Source of the DNA: Corynebacterium ammoniagenes DSM 20306
GTDB taxonomy: Bacteria; Actinomycetota; Actinomycetes; Mycobacteriales; Mycobacteriaceae
DNA: 64,000 bases
Assembly (NCBI RefSeq): GCF_001941425.1
Contig: NZ_CP009244.1
Coordinates: forward strand, 1,860,001 to 1,924,000
Reading direction: 5' to 3'
A program made the translations under genes and the position numbers. Shown here one piece after another: positions 29,018 through 36,256 of the stretch. Under the pieces are notes generated by a model. The model was not told where the DNA came from. It saw only the letters and a program-made list of their open reading frames with translations, and ran no database searches. The number at the start of each line of letters is the position of its first letter. Within the stretch, counting starts at the first letter, position 1.

Positions 29018-29713
29018 TTACATATTGACAACTCGCAGGCTCAGATACTGCTCGTCACCTTCATGGGTAATCATCGCAGGAATGAAATCCGCTGGCTTGG
29101 GGTGATCCGGTAGCGCTTCTAGGTAGACCTTGTGATGTTCAAGGGAGCGCACTCCGGCTTGGACATCAGCGTCAGTAACTGGCAAGCGGTGACTTGGTTC
29201 TGAACTACCGGAAATCAGCAAACGCTGAGCCTTCCACGGTTCTTCGGTGAGATCACGGTGAGTCCACGGATTATCCGCATCCCGAATGGCATCAATTGTC
29301 ACTTCGCCAGTCACACGGTGATCGATATGGTTAATCCCCCACGCAGCCCAAAACTCGAAGTTAATAACCGCTACGGTATCTGGCTTAAATTCGCGAATTT
29401 CTTTGGCAATAGCCTTGCGCACATCCAGGCCGTATTCCATTTCGCCATCCGGAAAGTCCAAGATGGTCAGGTGCTCGACACCAACCTCATCACAAGCTGC
29501 GCGCTGCTCTTTTTCTCGCAAGGCCTTTGTCTTCTCTGGCTCCATGTCGCGAATGCCGGCTTCACCCGCAGTCAGAAGTAAATATCCAACTTCTTTGCCT
29601 GCCGCAGTGAAGTTGTTAACCGCCACGGAAAGGCCGTATTCGGCATCATCCGGGTGGGCAACCACGACTAAGACGCGTTCAACTTCTTCTGCATTCAGTA
29701 CTTCAAGTTCCAT
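29018..29713 (-). CDS. PIG-L / LmbE-family deacetylase
   Basis: The 231-residue zinc hydrolase has AHPDDAEYG near residue 19 and GINHIDHRVTGEV for the third zinc ligand. The internal TAGEAGIRD...LREKEQRAACDEVGV and LDFPDGEM motifs are close to BshB-type and other sugar N-deacetylases. It is a paralogue of mshB (9726-10703), so it is not needed for mycothiol synthesis as such; a substrate such as a mycothiol conjugate or another amidated sugar is possible. The start is taken at 29713 (MELEVLNAEEVERVL); a 26-residue extension is open but atypical. Confidence 0.78.
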   Translation of the reverse strand: MELEVLNAEEVERVLVVVAHPDDAEYGLSVAVNNFTAAGKEVGYLLLTAGEAGIRDMEPEKTKALREKEQRAACDEVGVEHLTILDFPDGEMEYGLDVRKAIAKEIREFKPDTVAVINFEFWAAWGINHIDHRVTGEVTIDAIRDADNPWTHRDLTEEPWKAQRLLISGSSEPSHRLPVTDADVQAGVRSLEHHKVYLEALPDHPKPADFIPAMITHEGDEQYLSLRVVNM

Positions 29714-30091
29714 ACTTTTCCATACTGCCAAAGAATCGCAGGTGCCGCTGTCCAGCAGATCTACCACTGCACCGAAGTTGGGCACAAGCACACCACAGGT
29801 GTGTAAAAGGCACTTTCGTACACACCTGAATTAGGCAAAAATTCGGCACGTCGTACCAGCACACCCGGTCAAGCAATGCGCGCAAATCGCTTTGAGAAAA
29901 TCTTGCTCACCTGGCAATTCGAAAGCAGCTAACTTTTCTGTCAACACCTTCCACGTATTTCGGTACGCAAATATTTATATTCAAAATAGTTTTTGCCGCG
30001 TCCTTCGGGAAATAGCATTTTTTATGTCGAGACCACACCACATCTGTGGCGCTGACATTCTTGTTTTCTCACTCAACCAGAAAGTAAAAAC
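29714..30091. other. Divergent intergenic region PIG-L deacetylase / secreted protein
   Basis: It is AT-rich towards the secreted gene, with the hairpin at 29797-29827. I see no other gene. A weak AGAAAG lies about 8 bp before the ATG at 30092. Confidence 0.55.
29797..29827. repeat. 9-bp inverted repeat
   Basis: AGGTGTGTA (29797-29805) and TACACACCT (29819-29827) form a perfect stem with a 13-nt loop, about 85 bp upstream of the deacetylase start. It could be an operator or a structured leader; no T-run follows. Confidence 0.4.
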
Positions 30092-31147
30092 ATGCGTCTT
30101 GCTCACCGCTTAGCTGGACTTGTTGCCGCCGGCGTCGTCGCTGGCATCACTGCTACTGGAGCTACCACCCTTGCGCCAGTAGCTGTCGCTGCAACCCACA
30201 CCGAGTCTTACCCTGAGACTCCGGCGCTCAATCCCACGTTGCCAATCATTCACACCAGCCATAAATCTGACCACCAGAAATCGAATGTGCTCAACCCGCG
30301 CCCGATTTGTAACCCGTGGGAAGATCACCGCACGGTGGTCTACAAGGTAACCGATAAGTTCTTGCCGGTGGGAACCATCTCCACCACCAACCAAACCGAA
30401 CACGACATCCCACTGACCCAGGATCTGTCCAAGTCCCAGACCATCACTTTGAGCGTGGAGGGCGACCGAACCTCCACCACATCGATGAATGGCGGACTGT
30501 CCAAAGACGGCGGTTCTGTAGGTATCTCTCACAGCATCGCCCAGAAGATCGGTGGCTCCGCGTCCTATTCTTTGACCTGGGATGCTGGTCAGACTATCGG
30601 ACCTTATGATGTGCCACCAAACCACACCGGTGAAGCAACCTATGGCTTCCGCGTATTGAACATGACCGGCACTCAGCAGTATTGCAAGCCCAACGGCACG
30701 TGGTCTACCCCGACGTTCTGGTCTGCACTGCAACCGATGAAAAATGAAGTGCGGGTCAAACTTTATGACAATATTGCAGACTCCTGGGCACCCAACGACA
30801 ATGCACAAGGTACTACTCCTGTCGTAGAGCAAGAAGACAAAGATCTTGAGGCGGACGCGGAAATCAACTCGGAAAACGAGGTTCCTGCGGCCGAGGACGC
30901 TGTCTCGACCGCCGAAGGAAACCGCGAGGTTGCGGAAGATAAAGAGGTCGAAAAGTCTCTCGAAGAGGGAAAGACCGAAGACCATAAGCTCGACCTCAAG
31001 CCGTATTTCACCGTCTCCGGTGCCAAAGTCTCTGGCGCTGCCGGAACCGTTGCGCTTCGCGTCGAAAATGTCGGTTCTGAACGCTACTACGGCGAATTTC
31101 CGGCCATCCAATACCGCGTCGATGTCAAAACGGATCGTGGACCTTAA
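30092..31147 (+). CDS. Secreted protein with beta-rich domain, truncated by in-frame TAA
   Basis: The 351 residues start with a signal peptide (MRLAHRLAG, hydrophobic LVAAGVVAGITATGATT, cleavage after AVA near 33). Residues about 85-190 are rich in alternating Ser/Thr and Gly (SKSQTITLSVEGD, GGSVGISHSIAQKIGGSASYSLTW), followed by GPYDVPPNHTGEATYGFRV. This pattern resembles the insertion-strand region of aerolysin/ETX-MTX2-like proteins, but I cannot confirm it. An acidic helical linker follows (about 235-295). The last residues RVDVKTDRGP run into a TAA, yet the same frame stays open for another 104 codons, so the native C-terminal domain is probably cut. Confidence 0.7.
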   Translation: MRLAHRLAGLVAAGVVAGITATGATTLAPVAVAATHTESYPETPALNPTLPIIHTSHKSDHQKSNVLNPRPICNPWEDHRTVVYKVTDKFLPVGTISTTNQTEHDIPLTQDLSKSQTITLSVEGDRTSTTSMNGGLSKDGGSVGISHSIAQKIGGSASYSLTWDAGQTIGPYDVPPNHTGEATYGFRVLNMTGTQQYCKPNGTWSTPTFWSALQPMKNEVRVKLYDNIADSWAPNDNAQGTTPVVEQEDKDLEADAEINSENEVPAAEDAVSTAEGNREVAEDKEVEKSLEEGKTEDHKLDLKPYFTVSGAKVSGAAGTVALRVENVGSERYYGEFPAIQYRVDVKTDRGP

Positions 31148-31459
31148 GGTGTCGATCGTTTGATCACCCCACGCTCGTCCAAAGGCGCGCATATTCGCGA
31201 CTTAGGTTTTGATGAAAAGACCTCCACTCGCTCCTTTGAAGTAACGCTGTCTAATCCGATCAACGCGGGTGATAAAGCACGCGTGGCCAACCTGGACTTT
31301 GGCGATGGACTCACCAAAGAAGGTCGCCTTCACAACTACATCGAGGTCACCCAAACTTCTCGCCTTAAAGGTGATACTTCCGAGTACAACGACCAAAAGG
31401 TAGATTCCCGTCAAGCGACTGTGACCGACACCGGTAAGAGCTTCAACGGCACCTTCTAG
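31148..31459 (+). pseudogene. Severed C-terminal part of the secreted protein
   Basis: It lies in the same frame as the gene ending at 31147 and continues its beta-domain without a gap: GVDRLITPRSSKGAHIRD, then RSFEVTLSNPINAGDKARVANLDFG, ending GKSFNGTF at a TAG. A separate start at TTG 31160 has no ribosome-binding site. The simplest reading is that one nonsense change (TAA at 31145-31147) split a gene of about 455 codons. Readthrough or a base-call error are the alternatives. Confidence 0.75.
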
Positions 31460-31515
31460 CCGTCATTTCAAGACCTGGGAATAACCTTCGATTTCAACAG
31501 GTTATTACTACTGCT

Positions 31516-31543
31516 GCCACCGCGATCATCGCGGTGGCTTTTT
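31516..31543 (+). terminator. Rho-independent terminator
   Basis: The 9-bp stem GCCACCGCG / CGCGGTGGC closes a 5-nt loop and is followed by TTTTT. It serves the secreted-protein gene. Confidence 0.9.
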
Positions 31544-31629
31544 CATTGCCGCCGCCAGATTGTTCTGCTGAACACAGCGCCTTGTATTCCGATGAATTTA
31601 AAGTTAAAGTGAATCGGTCAAATAAACCA

Positions 31630-31661
31630 GTCTGTCTAGTACTTTCAAACTGGACGGTCTA
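31630..31661. promoter_or_regulatory. Two related 9-mers upstream of the symporter
   Basis: GTCTGTCTA (31630-31638) and GACGGTCTA (31653-31661) are spaced 23 bp start to start in the promoter region of the gene at 31686. The spacing and GTC-rich core fit TetR-type operator half sites; no regulator gene is adjacent. Confidence 0.3.
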
Positions 31662-31685
31662 TAAATATTTAGAAAGGTACTGAGC

Positions 31686-33056
31686 ATGTCTGATACGGCA
31701 ACCCGCTCGGGACAAACTAAAAACAAACGCTTCGGGCTACCCCAGTGGGCCACAGGCTTTGGCGCGCAGGTTATTGCCGGCCTCATTATCGGGTTGATTT
31801 TAGGCTTTATCGCCTCGGGCATGAACTTGCAGTGGCTGTCCGACTTGCTCAGTGGAGTGGGCAATGCCTACGTGCAGCTGCTGCGCGTTATGGTTCCGCC
31901 GCTGATCTTCGCAGCTGTTGTCACTTCCGTAGCTAACCTCCGCAAGGTCGCGAACGCTGCGGCTTTGGCAGTATCTACCTTGGTGTGGTTCGCCATTACC
32001 GCCTTCTTCTCCGTGTTGGTCGGTATCTTCGTCGCACTCGTGATGCGCCCCGGCGTGAACTCCACCGTGGACCCCGCATCAGCCGCCGATCCTTCGAAGG
32101 TTGGTTCGTGGACCGCATTTATCCAATCCATCGTGCCGGAGAATTTCATCGGCCTGTCTGCATCGACAAGCGATGATGGCGTTTCGCTGTCTTTTGCTGC
32201 CTTGCAGTTGCTCGTTATTTCCCTGGCCATCGGCATTGCTGCCGTGAAAGCCGGCGAAGCCGCAGACCCATTCTTGCGCTTTACCGAATCTTTCCTCAAG
32301 GTCATCCAGGTCATCTTGTGGTGGATCATTCGCCTAGCCCCCATCGGCACCGCGGCGCTAATCGGTAAGGCCGTATCGACTTACGGCTGGGACGCCCTTG
32401 GTTCCTTAGGCAAATTTGTCCTTGCCATTTATGTCGGCCTCGCGCTCGTGCTCGGCGTCGTCTACCCAGCGGTATTGAAGTTCAACGGAATTAACACCAT
32501 CGAATTTTACAAGCGCGTCTGGCCGGTGTTCTCCCTCGGTTTTGTCACCCGCTCGTCAATGGGGGTTATGCCCGTTACCCAGCGCGTTACGGAACGCTCC
32601 ATGGGCGTTCCTAGTGAGTATGCATCCTTTGCTATCCCGCTGGGTGCTACCACCAAGATGGACGGCTGCGCCTCGGTCTACCCTGCGATCGCCGCTATTT
32701 TCGTCGCGCAATTCTACGATATTGACCTGACTCTAACGCACTACCTGCTCATCATCTTTGTCTCCGTCATTGGCTCCGCCGCAACCGCTGGCACCACCGG
32801 CGCAACGGTCATGCTGACCTTGACCTTGTCTACCCTGGGTCTGCCGCTCGCCGGCGTGGGTCTGCTGCTGGCTGTGGAACCCATCATCGATATGGGCCGC
32901 ACCGCAGTCAACGTCACCGGTCAGTCTCTTGCTGCCACCATCGTGGCCAAGCGCTCCAATATCTTGGACCAAGGCACCTGGGATGCCGCTGGTAAAGGAA
33001 TCGAAGCCGCTGTCGCACCTGCGCAGGAAGACTCCAAAGTCAACGTCAATTCCTAA
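31686..33056 (+). CDS. Dicarboxylate/amino acid:cation symporter (DAACS family)
   Basis: It is 456 residues with eight membrane helices plus two re-entrant loops. Family markers are LRVMVPPLIFAAVVTSV, the Ser-rich re-entrant loop TRSSMGVMPVTQR, PLGATTKMDGCASVYPAIAAIFVAQ, and AGTTGATVMLTLTLSTLGLPLAGVGLLLAVEPIIDMGRT. These place it with GltP/DctA sodium- or proton-coupled carriers of glutamate, aspartate or C4-dicarboxylates. The ATG follows GAAAGG. It stands alone between two terminators. Confidence 0.9.
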   Translation: MSDTATRSGQTKNKRFGLPQWATGFGAQVIAGLIIGLILGFIASGMNLQWLSDLLSGVGNAYVQLLRVMVPPLIFAAVVTSVANLRKVANAAALAVSTLVWFAITAFFSVLVGIFVALVMRPGVNSTVDPASAADPSKVGSWTAFIQSIVPENFIGLSASTSDDGVSLSFAALQLLVISLAIGIAAVKAGEAADPFLRFTESFLKVIQVILWWIIRLAPIGTAALIGKAVSTYGWDALGSLGKFVLAIYVGLALVLGVVYPAVLKFNGINTIEFYKRVWPVFSLGFVTRSSMGVMPVTQRVTERSMGVPSEYASFAIPLGATTKMDGCASVYPAIAAIFVAQFYDIDLTLTHYLLIIFVSVIGSAATAGTTGATVMLTLTLSTLGLPLAGVGLLLAVEPIIDMGRTAVNVTGQSLAATIVAKRSNILDQGTWDAAGKGIEAAVAPAQEDSKVNVNS

Positions 33057-33083
33057 GTAAGTACGTAGACTGCACGTCTCCTC

Positions 33084-33126
33084 GTGGCTCGCGCCCTGCC
33101 TATCCGGTGGGTGCGAGCCACTTTTT
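33084..33126 (+). terminator. Terminator after the DAACS symporter
   Basis: A 9-bp stem GTGGCTCGC (33084-33092) pairs with GCGAGCCAC (33113-33121) and is followed by TTTTT. Confidence 0.9.
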
Positions 33127-33193
33127 GATGCCACGTATTGCTGAGGAACGTGGCAATCCCCCGCTTTTAGTGCCCAGATGCATAGCGCATGCA

Positions 33194-33222
33194 AAAGTGC
33201 CCCATAAATCATGGGGCACTTT
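33194..33222 (-). terminator. Terminator of the PRC-barrel/DUF2382 gene
   Basis: A 12-bp perfect stem AAAGTGCCCCAT/ATGGGGCACTTT has a 5-nt loop and TTTT on the minus-strand exit side, 41 bp past the stop at 33263. Confidence 0.9.
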
Positions 33223-33262
33223 GCGCAAGGCTAAGAAGTACGTGTACTTCCGCACTTAACGT

Positions 33263-34342
33263 CTACTTCTTATCGTTAAAGCCTTCGACACCATCGGCTT
33301 CAATTTGCTCCTTGCGAACGTCTTCAGTGACGCGCTCGGTATCAGAGACCTTTTCAGTGCTGAGGTTAACCTTTTCTACCGGAACGGTTTCTTTATCAAC
33401 CACTGGGCGCTCTTCGTGCAAGGTCACCGAAGCTTCGCCCGTGGTGCCGTCCTCGCTCTCAAGGCCACCAGACTTAGCTTGTGCCTCTGCATCCTCTGCC
33501 GAGATGGGCTGACGCTCCACGCGCACTTCTTCACGAGAGACAGGAACTTCCACCGTCTCTGTATCCGTGACGACGTATTTGCGCAGGCGCGCCTCACCAG
33601 TTTGAACACGCTCCGTGCCCACGTTGAGGTGTTCCTCATTGCGGACAAGAGTGTTGTCATTATTGGTATTGGTCGTTCCCGCACCACCAGTTGCTCCGGC
33701 CGTTCGAGCATCGTCTGCCGCCGTGGTTCGAGCATCATCTGCAGTGGTATCAGCGTGACGAGCCTCAGTTACCTGGGACTCGCGGCGGACATCGCGGTCG
33801 TCGCGGATATCACGGTCATCGCGAGCCCCTGCGGTGCCCGCACCGGCTGCGCCTGCGCCCGCAACTCCTGCTCCGGCAACGCCAGCTCCGGCGGCGCCTG
33901 CGCCAGCAGCTGCACGATTGTCCGTGGCATCACGAGTACCGGCATCGGTGGTGGCGTCAGGGGTGCGAGCCTGATCGTTGTCGCGTGCTTGCTGGTCTGG
34001 GCGTTCACCACCAGTGTAGCCCTCGACGTGCGAGGCATCGGAGATGCCGTAGTGTTCATAAATTTCGGTTTGTTCCTCTGGAGTCAGAGGCTTATCTGCG
34101 TCAAATTCGGGGGCGTCTTTAATCTTGTCCTTGGAGAAAGCCAGGTTCAGATTGTTACCTTCGACGGAGTGTCCACGCAGCGGAACCATCGAATTGCCCA
34201 TGCCAAATAGTCCGTGATTAACATCAACGAAGGTTGGCTGTCCGGAGTCATCATCAACGAAGACTTCGTTAACGTCTCCAACCTTGTCGCCGTTGTTGTC
34301 ATATGCAGTTGCAGTGAGTAGGTCTTTTACATTCTTTGACAT
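33263..34342 (-). CDS. PRC-barrel and DUF2382 stress-type protein
   Basis: The 359-residue protein has an N-terminal PRC-barrel (about 5-80, LLTATAYDNNGDKVGDVNEVFVDD) and a long low-complexity middle. The middle contains Ala/Gly repeats (GAGVAGAG-type units, about 145-175) and an Asp/Arg-rich segment. A C-terminal DUF2382 domain follows (about 235-330, VRNEEHLNVGTERVQTGEARLRKYVVTD, PVSREEVRVERQP). Such proteins are hydrophilic, monocistronic and commonly associated with stress or stationary phase in actinobacteria. No enzymatic motif is seen. The start at 34342 (MSKNVKDLLTATAYD) follows AAGGA. Confidence 0.85.
   Translation of the reverse strand: MSKNVKDLLTATAYDNNGDKVGDVNEVFVDDDSGQPTFVDVNHGLFGMGNSMVPLRGHSVEGNNLNLAFSKDKIKDAPEFDADKPLTPEEQTEIYEHYGISDASHVEGYTGGERPDQQARDNDQARTPDATTDAGTRDATDNRAAAGAGAAGAGVAGAGVAGAGAAGAGTAGARDDRDIRDDRDVRRESQVTEARHADTTADDARTTAADDARTAGATGGAGTTNTNNDNTLVRNEEHLNVGTERVQTGEARLRKYVVTDTETVEVPVSREEVRVERQPISAEDAEAQAKSGGLESEDGTTGEASVTLHEERPVVDKETVPVEKVNLSTEKVSDTERVTEDVRKEQIEADGVEGFNDKK
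33838..33918. repeat. In-frame Ala/Gly/Val coding repeat
   Basis: GC-rich DNA inside the DUF2382 gene encodes imperfect AGAGVAGAGVAGAGAAGAG units. Such a short-period repeat may vary in length between strains. Confidence 0.6.
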
Positions 34343-34613
34343 TCTTAGAGTGTCCTTTCCTCAAACGAGGTGAAGCTTTTCTTCCTTAAGACGTCGCGCT
34401 CCCCATCGACCCTGCTAGGGCATTAATTCCTATCTCTTGGAGCGTTAATCACTAGGCTAAGTAAAATTTTTACGCTATGCCGCGAGAGCACCACCGAAAA
34501 CCACCATTAGCCCATCAGGCTTGCTGGTCAAAACAATAACAACAAATTGATAAAGAAACATTCATTCGCCGCAAAAATGAATTTGTTTGTTGCCCATGCC
34601 GTATCGGGGCACA

Positions 34614-35270
34614 ATGGATTTTATGAAGTTTGCTCCACGCCGCCCCTCCCCGATGAACGGTATCAAGCCGAGCAAGAAAGACTTGGCCCCTTTTCGTCTC
34701 GCACCGGTTGATGACATTCTTCCCGCCGAGGATGAAACCACGCCATTGCGGATGCTCATCGTCGGGGTCAACCCCAGCCCGTGGACCGCAGCGGTCAATG
34801 CACCCTTTGCGCATCCGGCCAATAGGTTTTGGCCGTCGCTATATAAAAGCGGCATTATTAGCCAGCTTGTCGATGCCTCCGCTGGCCTTCCCGACTCCGT
34901 CTTAGAAGAATTTGCTGCCAAGCGTATTGGCTTGACCAATTTTATCTCTGGAATGGCCACGGCCCGCGCCGATGAACTGACCAAAGAGCAATTGCGCATC
35001 GGTGCCCAGCGCATTGTTGAACTGGCCAATGCCTTGCACCCGGAATCCGTGGCGGTGGCAGGCATTACTGCCTATCGCGATGCTTTTGGACTGCGCAAAG
35101 CAAAGCTCGGGTGGCAAAACCCAGCCGAGGTTAAACTCCCCGAGGGCTGGCCTGTCGATGTTCAGCTGTGGGTAGTTCCGCAACCCAGCGGGATTAATGC
35201 GCATGAAAATATCGAATCACTCGGACAAAAATGGGCAGCCGTGTGGCAGGCTACCGAGCCAACAGCATGA
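34614..35270 (+). CDS. mug: Mug/TDG-type G:U/T mismatch-specific DNA glycosylase
   Basis: It is a uracil-DNA glycosylase superfamily protein of about 218 residues. The family motif 1 is GVNPSPWTAAVNAPFAHPANRFWPSL, in which GxNPS with Asn marks the Mug/TDG group. The second conserved motif appears as VVPQPSGINAH. It removes uracil, ethenocytosine or thymine from mismatches with G in base-excision repair. The start is uncertain among ATGs at 34587, 34614 and 34623. The transporter ATG at 35267 overlaps its stop (ATGA). Confidence 0.87.
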   Translation: MDFMKFAPRRPSPMNGIKPSKKDLAPFRLAPVDDILPAEDETTPLRMLIVGVNPSPWTAAVNAPFAHPANRFWPSLYKSGIISQLVDASAGLPDSVLEEFAAKRIGLTNFISGMATARADELTKEQLRIGAQRIVELANALHPESVAVAGITAYRDAFGLRKAKLGWQNPAEVKLPEGWPVDVQLWVVPQPSGINAHENIESLGQKWAAVWQATEPTA

Positions 35271-36256
35271 TTGCGTGGCTAGAAAAACATCAAATTTGGA
35301 TGTATCTGGCGGCGCTTTTTGCCGGCGGTGTAATAGGAATTCTGCTCCCCGGAGTCTCTACGCCATTAGAGCAGGCCATTAACCCCGTGCTGGGGCTATT
35401 GCTCTATGCCACGTTTTTGATGGTTCCTTTGGGCCGAATTGGCCAAGGATTCAAAGATTTCCACTTCCTCGGCGTGCTGGGTGCACTTAATTTCCTCGTG
35501 GTGCCCATCGTTGTTTTCTCACTCACTCGGTTTATTGCCAGCGACCAGGTTCTCCTGGTCGGAGTAGTCTTTGTGCTGCTGGCGCCATGTATTGACTACG
35601 TCATTGTCTTTACGCATTTTGCCGGAGGAGCAAGCGATCGGCTGCTTTCTGCCACTCCCTTGCTCATGCTCGGGCAAATGGTCTTACTACCGTTTTATCT
35701 CTGGCTTTTTATTGGCGCTGACTTTGTCCGCACCGTGGACTTTGGACCTTTTGCTCAAGCCTTCGTAATGTTGATTATTCTCCCCTTGCTCGCTGCGGCG
35801 CTCACGCAATTCGCAGCCGCACGAACGCAGTGGGGAAAGAAGCTGGAGGAAGGTGTTTCTGCGGCGATGGTGCCGTTGATGATGGCTACTTTGGCCATCA
35901 TCGTGGCTTCGCAGATTTCGGGAGTTTCACACCAGGTGGGCTCATTATTTAAGCTTGTGCCGCTATATGTGGCTTTCGCAGCCATCATGGCGGTCCTCGG
36001 TGCGTTAATCTCACGCGCGGCCAAGCTCAATACATCGGCCCGGCGCGCGGTGACCTTTAGCGCAGTGACCAGAAATTCATTGGTCATCTTACCTTTGGTA
36101 CTGGCACTACCAGCACAATTTGCCCTAGCGCCATTGGTTGTCGTCACTCAGACCTTGGTAGAGCTGTGCGTGATGATCCTGATGATCTGGGCAGTGCCGC
36201 GGATCATTAAACCGGCAGCTGTGCCTCATGTTCAGCTTCCAAATAACTCGCAATAG
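35267..36256 (+). CDS. Bile acid:sodium symporter / arsenic resistance-type transporter
   Basis: It is 329 residues with ten predicted membrane helices of the BASS/ACR3 superfamily (LGLLLYATFLMVPLGRIGQGF, VLLAPCIDYVIVFTHFAGG with an ACR3-like PC in helix 4, and SAVTRNSLVILPLVLALP in helix 9). It is distant from the bona fide ACR3 at 58142-59266. Substrate is unknown; arsenite or an organic anion are possible. It is coupled to mug by a 4-bp overlap, and its 3' end overlaps the convergent MFS-CBS gene by 50 bp. Confidence 0.8.
   Translation: MIAWLEKHQIWMYLAALFAGGVIGILLPGVSTPLEQAINPVLGLLLYATFLMVPLGRIGQGFKDFHFLGVLGALNFLVVPIVVFSLTRFIASDQVLLVGVVFVLLAPCIDYVIVFTHFAGGASDRLLSATPLLMLGQMVLLPFYLWLFIGADFVRTVDFGPFAQAFVMLIILPLLAAALTQFAAARTQWGKKLEEGVSAAMVPLMMATLAIIVASQISGVSHQVGSLFKLVPLYVAFAAIMAVLGALISRAAKLNTSARRAVTFSAVTRNSLVILPLVLALPAQFALAPLVVVTQTLVELCVMILMIWAVPRIIKPAAVPHVQLPNNSQ

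Noticed and set aside
31160..31459. Separate small gene after the secreted protein
   Set aside because: It is in the same frame as the preceding gene, starts only with a TTG and has no ribosome-binding site.
33305..34210. 301-codon plus-strand frame opposite the DUF2382 gene
   Set aside because: Shadow frame of a repetitive GC-rich gene; no start signal or sensible composition.
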